This document shows, piece by piece, positions 1-8,388 of a stretch of DNA of 64,000 nt; positions within the stretch are counted from its first letter, which is position 1; each line of letters begins with the position of its first letter. The stretch is taken from assembly GCA_035388585.1 (NCBI GenBank), contig DAOOQE010000003.1:1-64000 (forward strand), written 5' to 3'. The notes beneath the pieces are model-generated. The model was not told the origin of the DNA. It was given only the letters and a program-made list of their open reading frames with translations, and did no database searches. Source of the DNA: CAG-492 sp035388585. Its GTDB lineage: Bacteria > Bacillota > Clostridia > TANB77 > CAG-508. Made by a program: the position numbers and the translations under genes.

Positions 1-81
1 ATTAGAGGATTAAAAAAGAGATAAAAAAATTGCCTACATTTACTTGACACATACAGTGATATAGAAATTTTTAAGCAATGA

Positions 82-110
82 TTGACAAATAGATTATGTT
101 GAGTTACAAT
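82..110 (+). promoter_or_regulatory. Promoter of the RNase P RNA gene
   Basis: TTGACA at 82-87 and TACAAT at 105-110 are separated by exactly 17 bases, a near-consensus sigma-A promoter. The -10 ends seven bases before the first paired base of the RNA (118), which is the expected start distance. Confidence 0.85.
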
Positions 111-117
111 TATAAAG

Positions 118-458
118 AAGTAAATTGAATAGTCGCGTATAGCAAGGTTGAAAAACAGCGTACGAGGAAAGTCCGGGCTCCACAGAGCAATGATGCTGGA
201 TAACGTCCAGTGAGGGAAACCTTAAGGAAAGTGCAACAGAAAATAACCGCCTGAAAAGGTAAGGGTGAAAAGGTGAGGTAAGAGCTTACCGCTGATATGG
301 TGACATATTGGGTCCATGTAAACCCCATCTGGAGCAACGCCGAGACAAGAAGGATAAGACTGCTCGTCATCTTCTTAATTTGGGGGCTTAAGACATATAG
401 TAATATATGTAATAGATAAATGACTATTCACGACAGAACCCGGCTTATAGATTTACTT
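118..458 (+). ncRNA. rnpB: RNase P RNA (M1 RNA)
   Basis: This is the catalytic RNA of RNase P, which matures the 5' ends of tRNAs. The universally conserved GAGGAAAGTCCGGGCTCC block lies at 163-180, the AGGGTGAAAAGGTG segment and GTAAGAG follow at about 262-285, and ACAGAACCCGGCTTATAG closes the RNA at 433-450. The ends pair: AAGTAAAT (118-125) with ATTTACTT (451-458), and GAATAGTC (127-134) with GACTATTC (422-429). The layout looks like the ancestral A type rather than the Bacillus B type, but I judged this by eye. A promoter lies directly upstream and a strong hairpin directly downstream, so it is a single-gene transcript. Confidence 0.95.
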
Positions 459-462
459 TATA

Positions 463-519
463 AAAAATAACTTAATTGATATGTGAATTCTTATTTCACA
501 TAAAAATTAAGTTATTTTT
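463..519. terminator. Bidirectional terminator between rnpB and the RluA gene
   Basis: A 14-bp inverted repeat (463-476 with 506-519) encloses a second 8-bp arm pair, TATGTGAA with TTCACATA. A-rich and T-rich flanks make it work on both strands, ending rnpB (+) and the convergent pseudouridine synthase gene (-), whose stop codon begins at 521. Confidence 0.8.
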
Positions 520-520
520 A

Positions 521-1405
521 TTAAGTAATTTTCATATCGTCTGGTAAATCTGCAGTGTATTCTATCTTATTCTTATATATAGGATGTATAAATGATGTTT
601 TATAGCTATGTAGTGCCTGTCTTTTGATTAAAGTAGTCTCAGTACCATAAAGTGTATCTCCTAAAATAGGATGTCCAATATGCTGCATATGAACACGAAT
701 TTGATGTGTTCGTCCTGTTTTTAAAATATATAATAATTTTGAAATATATTTATTATCTATTCTATAATTATTTAAAACAGAGTAATATGTTATAGATTTA
801 TCACCATTTATATTTACACATCTTTCTATAATGCTATCATTTTTTCTTGCAATTGGAGCATTAATCACTTCATCGTTTCCAATTAAATATCCAGTACACA
901 AACCTATATATTCTTTTATAAAAGTACCAGCTTTCATTTGTTTTATTAAACATTCTTGAATATACTCATTTTTTGCAAAAATAACTATACCAGAAGTATC
1001 TTTGTCTAGGCGATTAACTGGTCTTATTTTTTTATTTAAACCTATTGTGTCAAAATAATATTTTACACCATTAGATAAACTATTATTCTGGTGAGCCATA
1101 CTTGGATGAATTGAAATGTGGGGTTCCTTATTGACTACTAAATAATAATCATCTTCATAAATTATATTTAAATTCATCTTAAAAGGTAATATATTAGAAT
1201 TATCTTCTTGAAAATCTAATAAAACTTTAATACAATCATTTGCTTTTACAACATTATTAACAAATACTTCTTTATCATTAAGAAAAATTTTTTTGTTGTT
1301 TTTTAATTTTAGTAATAATCTGTCTGAAACATTAAAATATTCTTTTAAAACATGTTTAACATTTATATATGAATCTGATTTCAAAATTTTATAATTTAGT
1401 TCCAT
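521..1405 (-). CDS. RluA-family RNA pseudouridine synthase
   Basis: It is predicted to isomerise specific uridines in rRNA or tRNA to pseudouridine. The N-terminal 65 residues look like an S4 RNA-binding domain, joined to the RluA catalytic domain. The signature NRLDKDTSG is at residues 131-139 with the catalytic aspartate at 134; the family usually has HRLD, so the first residue is a mild variant. The GRTHQIRVHM motif follows near residue 232. At 294 residues it is a normal length for RluD-like enzymes. GGAGAAAA stands just upstream of the ATG. It is convergent with rnpB and shares its terminator. The target site cannot be assigned from sequence. Confidence 0.93.
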   Translation of the reverse strand: MELNYKILKSDSYINVKHVLKEYFNVSDRLLLKLKNNKKIFLNDKEVFVNNVVKANDCIKVLLDFQEDNSNILPFKMNLNIIYEDDYYLVVNKEPHISIHPSMAHQNNSLSNGVKYYFDTIGLNKKIRPVNRLDKDTSGIVIFAKNEYIQECLIKQMKAGTFIKEYIGLCTGYLIGNDEVINAPIARKNDSIIERCVNINGDKSITYYSVLNNYRIDNKYISKLLYILKTGRTHQIRVHMQHIGHPILGDTLYGTETTLIKRQALHSYKTSFIHPIYKNKIEYTADLPDDMKIT

Positions 1406-1677
1406 TTTTTCTCCATTTTAATATTTTTGATTTGATAAATTTACAAGTTCATAAAGTAAAACAATAAGAAACAACTATATTTCTTCATACTTTAATATAC
1501 AAAATTTTATATTAGAATTAAATTATTTCTCTTACTATATATTAAACTAATAAGTGTAATATATAGTATCACTATTAATTATTTTTGTCAAAACAATTAA
1601 AAAAGCTTGACTATTTGAATGGTTTATAATTAAATAGTATTGTAGTTTAAACACAAGAAAAAAGGGGTATAATAAAT

Positions 1678-2319
1678 ATGGCAATTTTGCAACCAAAATT
1701 AGATGGATTAACAGAGTATAATACTATTAAGGAATTAATTGAAGAATCGAGAAAAAAGTCTTCAGATATTGATTGTTGTTATTTTAATGGCTGTTATGAA
1801 GCAAATATAGACACATTCCAAACTGAATTTAATGCATGTGAATTTAATAATTGTATATGTATTAATAGCAAATTTAATAAAGTTTTTTTTGTTGATGTTT
1901 TGTTTGAAAATTGTGATTTTTCTAATACAAATTTTATAGAATGTAATTTTATTAGAGTAACATTTAGAAATTGTAAATTAGTAGGATGTAATTTTTCTAA
2001 TTCTAATATGTTTAATGTTTTAGTAGAGGATTCAAATGCCTCATATTCAAACTTAGGATTTTCGAATTTTAAGCAAGTATTATTTACAGGAACAAAGCTA
2101 TCTAATTCATCTATGCAGGAATCTAATTTTGATAATGTTAGATTTAATAATAGTAACTTAATAGGTTCTCAATTATTTAAAACAAAATTAGATGGAATAG
2201 ATTTTACAACTTGTGATATAACAGGAATTGTAATTTCAATTCAAGATTTACAAGGAGTTATCGTAGATGAATACCAAGCATTAGAATTATCAAGATTAAT
2301 GGGAATTATAATTAAATAA
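1678..2319 (+). CDS. Pentapeptide-repeat protein, Qnr-like
   Basis: A 213-residue right-handed beta-helix protein. Most of residues 30-185 follow the five-residue pattern with Phe or Leu at the centre and small or Asn/Cys residues flanking, for example FENCDFSNTNF and CKLVGCNFSNSN. The C-terminal segment (VIVDEYQALELSRLMGIIIK) has the layout of the dimerising tail of chromosomal Qnr proteins of Gram-positive bacteria, such as the 211-residue Enterococcus faecalis Qnr. Those proteins mimic DNA and protect gyrase and topoisomerase IV. Topoisomerase protection here is inference from architecture. AAAAAGGGG precedes the ATG at 1678. It is co-directional with pta 138 bases downstream, and its last codons are tandemly repeated in that spacer. 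Confidence 0.85.
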   Translation: MAILQPKLDGLTEYNTIKELIEESRKKSSDIDCCYFNGCYEANIDTFQTEFNACEFNNCICINSKFNKVFFVDVLFENCDFSNTNFIECNFIRVTFRNCKLVGCNFSNSNMFNVLVEDSNASYSNLGFSNFKQVLFTGTKLSNSSMQESNFDNVRFNNSNLIGSQLFKTKLDGIDFTTCDITGIVISIQDLQGVIVDEYQALELSRLMGIIIK

Positions 2320-2450
2320 GGATTATAATTATCAGGATTTATATGTATTATAATTAAATGAGGATTATAATTATCAGGTTTTATGTGTATTATAATTAAA
2401 TGAAGGTTATAATTATCAGGATTTATGTTTATTATAATTAAATAAGGAGA
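2305..2450 (+). repeat. 42-bp tandem repeat from the end of the Qnr-like gene to the pta ribosome site
   Basis: The 12-mer ATTATAATTAAA starts at 2305, 2347, 2389 and 2431, an exact 42-base period. The first copy is the 3' end of the pentapeptide gene (Ile-Ile-Lys plus stop). The last copy runs into AAGGAG, the pta ribosome site. Because 42 is divisible by three, each unit restates the final sense codons and a stop in the same frame, and each carries an AAGG or GAGG motif after the stop. Confidence 0.92.
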
Positions 2451-2457
2451 TGATAAT

Positions 2458-3447
2458 GTGTCTTTTATAGAAGATATAAAAAATAGAGCACTAAAGAATA
2501 TTAGAACTATTGTATTACCAGAGGGTAATGATATAAGAACATTAGAAGCTGCAGCAATTGCATCATCAGAAGGATATGCAAATATTATTATTCTTGGAGA
2601 AAAAGAAAAGATTTTAGAAAATGCAGAAAATAAATATGATTTATCAAAAGTTAAAATTATACAACCTTCTAAAAGCGATAAATATAATGAATATGTGTCT
2701 GCATTTTATGAATTAAGAAAAAATAAGGGCGTAACAATAGAACAAGCCCAAGAACTACTAAAAAATGAAATATACTTTGGGGTTATGATGGTTAAACAAG
2801 GAGATGCTGATGGATTAGTTTCAGGTGCTTGTCATTCTACCTCAGATACATTAAGACCAGCATTACAGATATTAAAAACAGCTCCAGGAACTAAGATAGT
2901 ATCTTCATTTTTTATTATGATAGTTCCAGAATGTGAATATGGAGAAAATGGAACATTTTTATTTAGTGATTGTGGGCTGGTAGAAAATCCAAATAGTGAT
3001 GAGCTATCTGAAATAGCAATATCTTCTAGTAAAAGTTTTGAAAAACTGATTGGAACAAAATCAAAAATAGGTATGTTATCTTATTCTACACATGGAAGTG
3101 CTAACTCAGAATTAACAAAAAAAGTTGTTGACGCAACTAAACTTGTAAATATAAAAGAACCTAATATTCTATGTGAAGGAGAATTACAATTAGATGCTGC
3201 AATTATTCCAGAAATAAGTTCCAGAAAATCTCCTGAAAGCAAACTAGAAGGAAGAGCAAATACTTTAATATTTCCAGATTTAAACTCAGGAAATATAGGG
3301 TATAAATTAGTTCAAAGATTGGCAAAAGCAGAAGCATATGGTCCTTTATGCCAGGGAATTGCAAAACCTGTTAACGATTTATCTAGAGGCTGTTCAGCAT
3401 CTGATATAGCAGGAGTTATTGCAATAACATGTGTTCAATGTGAATAA
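2458..3447 (+). CDS. pta: Phosphate acetyltransferase
   Basis: It converts acetyl-CoA and phosphate to acetyl phosphate, the first step of ATP-yielding acetate formation. At 329 residues it is the short single-domain form without the N-terminal regulatory part found in the E. coli enzyme. Diagnostic stretches are the PGTKIVSSFFIMIVP region near residue 143, STHGSANSELTKKVVDAT, and the C-terminal SRGCSASDIAGVIA. The start is GTG at 2458, placed by AAGGAG at 2444-2449; an ATG two bases earlier is out of frame. ackA begins 28 bases downstream with its own ribosome site, so the two form the standard acetate operon, possibly with the Qnr-like gene as first member. Confidence 0.96.
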   Translation: MSFIEDIKNRALKNIRTIVLPEGNDIRTLEAAAIASSEGYANIIILGEKEKILENAENKYDLSKVKIIQPSKSDKYNEYVSAFYELRKNKGVTIEQAQELLKNEIYFGVMMVKQGDADGLVSGACHSTSDTLRPALQILKTAPGTKIVSSFFIMIVPECEYGENGTFLFSDCGLVENPNSDELSEIAISSSKSFEKLIGTKSKIGMLSYSTHGSANSELTKKVVDATKLVNIKEPNILCEGELQLDAAIIPEISSRKSPESKLEGRANTLIFPDLNSGNIGYKLVQRLAKAEAYGPLCQGIAKPVNDLSRGCSASDIAGVIAITCVQCE

Positions 3448-3475
3448 ATATAATAATATAAAAGGAGGATAATAA

Positions 3476-4666
3476 ATGAAAATCTTAGTATTAAACTGTG
3501 GTAGTTCATCATTAAAATATCAGCTGATAAATATGGAAAATGAGGAAGTAATGGCAAAAGGTGTTTATGAAAGAATAGGCCAACATAATTCTTTTATAAC
3601 CCATAAAATAAATGATAAAAAATATGTTATAGAAAAGCATGCGCCTACACATGACGAAGCTGTTAGTATGATGGTAGAACAGCTTACACATGAAGATTAT
3701 GGAGTTATTTCTGATTTATCTCAAATAAATGCAATAGGACATAGAGTTGTTCATGGTGGAGAAAAATTTAAAAATTCAGTTATTATAAATGAAGATGTAA
3801 TAAAAGGAATTCAGGATTGTGCAGAACTTGCACCTGTTCACAACCCTGGAGCTTTAATGGGTATAAAATCTTGTATTAAATTAATGCCTGAAAAACCAAT
3901 GGTTACAGTTTTTGATACTGCATTTCATCAAACTATACCAGAGGACAAATATATTTATCCTATACCTTATAAATATTATGAAGAATATAAAATTCGTAAA
4001 TATGGTTTTCACGGTACATCACATTCTTATGTATCAAAAAAACTAGCTGAAGTGGTTGGCAAACCAATAGAAGAATTAAAAATTGTTGTTTGTCATTTAG
4101 GTCAAGGTGCTAGTTTATGTGCTGTTAAAGCAGGTAAATCTATTGATACAAGTATGGGATTAACACCTCTTGGTGGAATTATTATGTGTGCAAGAAGTGG
4201 AGATTTAGATCCTTCTATAGTTACATATATTATGAAAAAAGAGGGTAAAACACCAGATGAAATGGATCATATGCTAAATAAAGAATCTGGTATTTACGGA
4301 ATTTCAGGAGTATCTCCAGATGTTAGAGATATAGAAGCTGCCAGACAAAATGGAGAACATAAATCTATATTAGCATTACAAGCATATGATTTAAACATAG
4401 CTCAATATATAGCAAAATATGCGGTATCAATGGGTGGGTTAGACTATATAGCATTTACTGCGGGAGTTGGTGAAAATCAATCTATTAGAAGATCTAATAT
4501 CTGTAATAATCTTAAATTTTTAGGTGTAAATATAGACGAAGAAAAAAACATAACAAAACAAGGTGAATATGAAATTACAAAATTAGATTCTACAGTTAAG
4601 GCATATGTTATACCAACAAATGAAGAACTAGTAATTGCAAGAGAAACACTAGAATTAATAAAATAG
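3476..4666 (+). CDS. ackA: Acetate kinase
   Basis: It transfers the phosphate of acetyl phosphate to ADP, giving acetate and ATP. It has full family length (396 residues). The N-terminal LNCGSSSLKY motif begins at residue 6, with the GHRVVHGG substrate-site segment, FDTAFHQTIP, the KYGFHGTSH motif and the GGLDYIAFTAGVGEN nucleotide-site motif, all intact. AAAGGAGGATAATAA precedes the ATG. Its last 12 codons are partly duplicated after the stop codon, followed by a strong terminator. Confidence 0.97.
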   Translation: MKILVLNCGSSSLKYQLINMENEEVMAKGVYERIGQHNSFITHKINDKKYVIEKHAPTHDEAVSMMVEQLTHEDYGVISDLSQINAIGHRVVHGGEKFKNSVIINEDVIKGIQDCAELAPVHNPGALMGIKSCIKLMPEKPMVTVFDTAFHQTIPEDKYIYPIPYKYYEEYKIRKYGFHGTSHSYVSKKLAEVVGKPIEELKIVVCHLGQGASLCAVKAGKSIDTSMGLTPLGGIIMCARSGDLDPSIVTYIMKKEGKTPDEMDHMLNKESGIYGISGVSPDVRDIEAARQNGEHKSILALQAYDLNIAQYIAKYAVSMGGLDYIAFTAGVGENQSIRRSNICNNLKFLGVNIDEEKNITKQGEYEITKLDSTVKAYVIPTNEELVIARETLELIK

Positions 4667-4719
4667 AATAATTTATAATTGCAAGAGAGACACTAAAATC
4701 AATAAATAAGAATAGGTTT
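4632..4719 (+). repeat. 44-bp duplication of the ackA 3' end
   Basis: Bases 4632-4675 (the last codons of ackA, its TAG stop and nine following bases) are repeated at 4676-4719 with a few substitutions; TAATTGCAAGAGA starts both copies. The second copy is untranslated. Confidence 0.88.
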
Positions 4720-4723
4720 AAAC

Positions 4724-4776
4724 AATCCTCTAGTAAAATTTTAGTAATATTTATTAAAATTTAGCTAGAGGATTTT
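4724..4776 (+). terminator. Terminator of the pta-ackA operon
   Basis: AATCCTCTAG (4724-4733) pairs with CTAGAGGATT (4765-4774), extended inward by A/T pairs, and is followed by TTTTG. The next promoter's -35 element overlaps its end. Confidence 0.8.
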
Positions 4777-4803
4777 GATTATTTATAAAATTTATGTTAT
4801 AAT
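4775..4803 (+). promoter_or_regulatory. Promoter of the GH25 muramidase gene
   Basis: TTGATT at 4775-4780, a 17-base spacer, and TATAAT at 4798-4803 with an extended -10 TG at 4795-4796. The -35 lies in the tail of the ackA terminator, so the gene is transcribed on its own. Confidence 0.8.
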
Positions 4804-4884
4804 AGAACTATGTTTTTATAAATATCAGTAATTTAATTAAATTATTGAACAAATTTACACTAAATTTATTAAGGAGGTTTCATC

Positions 4885-5943
4885 ATGGCAAATAATAATT
4901 ATCAAGCAGAAAAACAATTTGAAGAATTTCCAAGTGTACAGGTAATACTTAAGAAGAGGAAGCGGAAACCGAAGTGGAATCGAATTGTAATAGCAATACT
5001 TTTATTGCTAGTTATAATCCTTTCGTCAATGTTGTTTGTTAATAAAGTTAAAATCAGCGAAAAAAAGAAAATAAGTGAAAATGACCAACAAAAAGGATTT
5101 ATCGAAGAGCAAAAAAAACAGCAACTTTTAGATTTTGTAGCAAGTTATGATGAAGATCCTCAAAATGCTACAAAAATCAATTTTGAAAATACAGAAAATG
5201 TTAATACTATAGAAAATCCTGCATACGTGTGGGGGATAGACATCTCTCATTGGCATGAAGGAATAGTAACTCAAGAATGGCTTTCCAAAGCAAAAGAAGC
5301 TGGATGTAGCTTTGTGTATATACAATTTGCAAAAACATCTACAAACACTGAAAACAATCCAGTATTAGACTATAGTGATATTGCAATTCAATTTTCAGAT
5401 GCAGCTGAAAAAATCGGACTCAATTTCGGGTTCTATTTTCTAACAGATGCTGTAAATGAAACACAAAGGTTATCTGAGTTAGCGACAATATTAAAGTTTT
5501 TAACAGAAATAAATGAAAAAAACTATCAATATTTGTCATTTCCTCTTATGTTAGATCATGAAGTATATGGGACAGAAGAACCCATAGAAAAATCTAATGC
5601 AAGAGTTCAAATGCTAGAAAAACAAGTCTATGAATTAAGTCAATTAGGAATCCAAACAATTGTGTATACTAGTTCTTCGAAATATAAAGAACTACATGAA
5701 AAACTAGGAGACAAACAATATTTTTGGCTAGCAAATTGGTCTTCTCCAAAGGGGGAAGTCCCTAAAAGATTTCTAGATGGATATGAGGAAACAAAGACTG
5801 TTAGTATATGGCAATATACTAATGATGATTTAACAATTCAAGAAAGAGGCTTATCAGTAGAGGCCTCTTATCAACCAGGAAAGCAACAATCATTAGATAG
5901 AAATCTAATGAAAGCAGAATTCTATGACACATTTGCTAAATAG
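4885..5943 (+). CDS. Membrane-anchored GH25 muramidase (lysozyme-like)
   Basis: Predicted to cleave the MurNAc-GlcNAc bond of peptidoglycan from the outer face of the membrane. A basic cytoplasmic stretch (residues 20-32, KKRKRKPK) precedes one membrane segment at about 33-53. A Gln/Lys-rich linker follows, then a GH25 domain from about 112. Probable catalytic residues are D119 in GIDISHW and the D224/E226 pair in LDHE; WQYT and the closing LDRN strand are also typical. There is no cleavable signal, so it probably stays tethered. The start is fixed by AAGGAGG eight bases upstream. Its own promoter and terminator make it monocistronic. Base composition looks slightly less AT-biased than its neighbours, which is weak evidence of acquisition. 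Confidence 0.9.
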   Translation: MANNNYQAEKQFEEFPSVQVILKKRKRKPKWNRIVIAILLLLVIILSSMLFVNKVKISEKKKISENDQQKGFIEEQKKQQLLDFVASYDEDPQNATKINFENTENVNTIENPAYVWGIDISHWHEGIVTQEWLSKAKEAGCSFVYIQFAKTSTNTENNPVLDYSDIAIQFSDAAEKIGLNFGFYFLTDAVNETQRLSELATILKFLTEINEKNYQYLSFPLMLDHEVYGTEEPIEKSNARVQMLEKQVYELSQLGIQTIVYTSSSKYKELHEKLGDKQYFWLANWSSPKGEVPKRFLDGYEETKTVSIWQYTNDDLTIQERGLSVEASYQPGKQQSLDRNLMKAEFYDTFAK

Positions 5944-6040
5944 TAATAGAAACAGTTATTAATACGACACGAATTTATTAATAACTTAATTAAATTTTGT
6001 GCAAGATTTTTATTGTCCATAACCTATATGTAAACATTAG

Positions 6041-6072
6041 AAAAATGAGTAGAAAATTCTACTCATTTTTTT
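6041..6072 (+). terminator. Terminator of the GH25 gene
   Basis: AAAATGAGTAGA pairs with TCTACTCATTTT across a four-base loop and is followed by a run of T. Confidence 0.88.
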
Positions 6073-6109
6073 TCGTAAAATTGCTCTTACTTGTATACAT
6101 AATATCATA

Positions 6110-6310
6110 TTTAAATAATATTTAGTTTTAAGAAAAAATTTATATATATTTATTGTTTTAAATGATATTTATTATTAATATAAAAATTATATATATCAAT
6201 TGTTTTAACTGAGTTTTATTTTTTTAAAAATCATATAGACATATTATTTTTTTATAGAATGATTTGATTTTTTAAAAAATTATATAGATATATCTATAAT
6301 TGTTGTAATA
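6110..6310 (+). repeat. Degenerate AT-rich array before the recombinase gene
   Basis: ATTGTTTTA at 6152 and 6199 and ATTGTTGTAA at 6299, and CATATAGAC/TATATAGAT at 6232 and 6281, are spaced by about 47-50 or twice that. This suggests an eroded tandem array. The rest of the 5944-6366 gap holds only the GH25 terminator and a promoter. Confidence 0.4.
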
Positions 6311-6333
6311 CAAGAATTTATAATGATATAATA
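6304..6333 (+). promoter_or_regulatory. Probable promoter of the recombinase gene
   Basis: TTGTAA at 6304-6309, 18 bases, TATAAT at 6328-6333. The local AT richness makes chance matches likely. Confidence 0.5.
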
Positions 6334-6366
6334 ATATTAAAATATACAAAAGAATGGAGAATAAAT

Positions 6367-7341
6367 ATGATTAATACTGAGGGAAATCCAAGTTTTTTAA
6401 ACTCGTTTTTGGATTATACAGCAACAATTTTAAATAAATCACCAAATACAATAAAGGAGTATAATTATGATTTAAATAATTTTTTAAAATTTATCCTTGT
6501 TCATTTTAAAATGACTGATTTAAAAGATTATAAAGAAGTTAGTATTAGAAATATGACTATAAAAGTTGTTGAGAAAATATCATTAGATGATATTCATTCA
6601 TATTTGTTCTTTTTGAATAATAATTTAAATAGTAAAGCTGCTACGAGAGCTAGGAAGATAGCTTGTATTAGAACATTTTTTAATTACCTAACAACTAAGG
6701 CAGGTCTATTAGAAAAGAATCCAGCACAAAATCTTGAAAGTCCAAAACTAGATAAACGTTTGCCAAAATATCTTTCTTTAGACGATAGTAAAAAATTGTT
6801 AGAAGCAGCTACAAATATTGAAGATAGAAATAAGGAACGCGATTTTGCAATTCTTACATTGTTTTTGAATTGTGGTATGCGTTTATCAGAATTAGTTGGA
6901 ATAAATTTTAAAGATATAGATTTTAGTGATTGTAAATTAAATATAATAGGAAAAGGAAATAAGGAGAGAACTATATATTTAAATAAAGCTTGTATCAAAG
7001 CTGTTAATGACTATATTAAAATAAGGCCGAGAGATAGTGTTAAATATAATTCTAAAGATGCACTTTTTCTTAGTGAAAGAAAAGAAAGAATAAGCAATAG
7101 AACTGTTCAGCATATAGTTAAACAAGAACTTTTAAGAGCAGGTTTAGATCCAAGAAAATATTCTGTTCATAAATTAAGGCATACTGCTGCAACTCTTATG
7201 TATCAATACGGAGATATTGATATTCGCGCATTACAAGAGTTGCTAGGACACGAGAGCATTTCTACTACTGAAATTTATACACATGTTTCAAATAATCAGG
7301 TTAGAAATGCTGTTGAAAGTAATCCACTTGCAAATTACTAA
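6367..7341 (+). CDS. Tyrosine recombinase, XerC/XerD type
   Basis: A site-specific recombinase of the family that resolves chromosome dimers at dif. The N-terminal SAM-like DNA-binding domain spans about residues 8-110 and the catalytic domain about 135-320. All catalytic residues are visible: R172 (CGMRLSEL), K196 (GKGNKER), H268 and R271 (HKLRHTAATL), H295 (LGHESIST) and the nucleophile Y304 (IYTH). The length of 324 is slightly above the usual 295-305 because of an insert near residues 45-70. It is a single gene with no phage genes beside it, which favours a housekeeping Xer over an integrase. No dif-like site was recognised nearby. AATGGAGAATAAAT precedes the ATG. Confidence 0.92.
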   Translation: MINTEGNPSFLNSFLDYTATILNKSPNTIKEYNYDLNNFLKFILVHFKMTDLKDYKEVSIRNMTIKVVEKISLDDIHSYLFFLNNNLNSKAATRARKIACIRTFFNYLTTKAGLLEKNPAQNLESPKLDKRLPKYLSLDDSKKLLEAATNIEDRNKERDFAILTLFLNCGMRLSELVGINFKDIDFSDCKLNIIGKGNKERTIYLNKACIKAVNDYIKIRPRDSVKYNSKDALFLSERKERISNRTVQHIVKQELLRAGLDPRKYSVHKLRHTAATLMYQYGDIDIRALQELLGHESISTTEIYTHVSNNQVRNAVESNPLANY

Positions 7342-7968
7342 TACACTACTAATTTTATTTTGATATAAATATATGTTAATATTTTTTCTTTCTATAGTAA
7401 TAAACAAAAGGGGAGTAGGGTGATGCTGTGTCATTTTAATACTTATAAAATATACTTTTTATTAAAAGTATATTAGCATAAAATTTAAAAAATAATTTTT
7501 AATAAAAAACCTAGAATTTGTTATTTATCAATAATTTTTACAAAACAATTATAAATATATAAATCTAAAATTATAAATATATAAATTTAATTTAACTTTA
7601 AAATTAAATTTAAGCAAATTACATTTATACTAATGTAATTTGATATCAGACTACAATTTGATATCAGACTATAACTTATGATTAAAAATTGATTCCAGAA
7701 TTATTACGTTATATATGAAAATTATATAAAAAACTAAAAATGGCTGATTTTCAAGGAATTCTAAAAAAGCTAAAAAAAGCCCAAAATAACGACGCACGAG
7801 GATCGTTTTTAAGACGTTTTTATAAAATAGACATATAGTTTGTTGTCTCAAAAATACAGCAAATGCATAGAAATAGGCGTTTTTGAGACTTTTATAAATT
7901 TCAAATTTACTCCTATCCTTGTTTGCACAAAACTTTCATTTTGTGCAATGTTATACAGTGTAATTTTG
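7342..7968. other. Non-coding block with inverted and direct repeats, function unknown
   Basis: These 627 bases between convergent genes hold no convincing protein gene. Visible structure: AATATACTTTT/AAAAGTATATT (about 7449-7475); a direct repeat of AATTTGATATCAGACTA with 18-base spacing at 7637 and 7655; GTCTCAAAAA (7845-7854) with TTTTTGAGAC (7880-7889); and TTGCACAAAA (7923-7932) with TTTTGTGCAA (7939-7948). Part of it (about 7740-7830) is richer in G and C than nearby spacers. A structured RNA, a mobile-element remnant, or terminators for the recombinase and yolD are all possible. Confidence 0.6.
7923..7948 (-). terminator. Hairpin downstream of the yolD-like gene
   Basis: A perfect 10-bp stem with a six-base loop, 21 bases after the yolD stop. 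Its T tract is poor, so termination is a guess; it could equally be an RNA stability element. Confidence 0.4.
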
Positions 7969-8388
7969 CTAGAAATTTATTCCATTGAAAATTTCACTCT
8001 GGATATCTATAATTTCATCTAAACTAATTCTAGTCCCTTCTGCAGTGAGAATTTTTCTGTTATAATAATCTAATTTAATTATAGTGTTTTTTATTGTAAC
8101 ATATTTTCCGCCATCTTTCTTATCATCGGGAATAAAATATGTTATTTCAACTTCTGGATTAGATTTTATTCTATCTTTTATGACTTTTAATTTCATATCT
8201 AAAATCGCTTTAATTTCTTCGTCAATTTCTACTCTCTTAGAAGTTAATCTTGCTTTTTCTTTTACCTGTTCTTCAAATCCTGAAAGCGCAGCAAAAGAAG
8301 CAAATTGTGCAGATCTCTGTTCCAAGCTCATTCTGGATCTTTTAGAATTCGGTCTTGATAAATTAATAATATCATTATAATCATTCAT
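7969..8388 (-). CDS. YolD-like protein
   Basis: A 139-residue protein with the YolD hallmark near the N terminus: RMSLEQRSAQFASFAALSGF (residues 19-38), followed by a charged helix and a C-terminal beta-rich part. YolD-like proteins in Bacillus are encoded beside UvrX/YqjW-type Y-family polymerases. Their role is not settled; a UmuD-like accessory function has been proposed. Here it lies 118 bases downstream of such a polymerase on the same strand, so the partnership is conserved although the order is reversed from the usual yolD-first layout. It has an ATG start with GGAGAAAAATTAA upstream. Confidence 0.85.
   Translation of the reverse strand: MNDYNDIINLSRPNSKRSRMSLEQRSAQFASFAALSGFEEQVKEKARLTSKRVEIDEEIKAILDMKLKVIKDRIKSNPEVEITYFIPDDKKDGGKYVTIKNTIIKLDYYNRKILTAEGTRISLDEIIDIQSEIFNGINF

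Noticed and set aside
1..24. Possible 3' end of an upstream plus-strand gene (short open frame ending TAA)
   Set aside because: Only seven codons are visible and any frame in AT-rich sequence ends this quickly; no family end could be recognised.
110..370. Minus-strand open frame of 86 codons
   Set aside because: It is antisense to the RNase P RNA, whose conserved segments explain this sequence fully.
6367..7341. Reading the tyrosine recombinase as a phage or element integrase
   Set aside because: There are no adjacent excisionase, repressor, tRNA or attachment repeats, and the sequence fits a housekeeping Xer protein.
7423..7476. Plus-strand 17-codon ORF after AAAAGGGGAGTAGGG
   Set aside because: The ribosome site is tempting, but no promoter was found and the frame ends within an inverted repeat; evidence is weaker than for the 14-codon ORF at 14148.
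7669..7851. Minus-strand 60-codon hydrophobic open frame
   Set aside because: Its start is TTG without a ribosome site, it overlaps repeats and hairpins, and its composition is what AT-rich non-coding DNA gives by chance.
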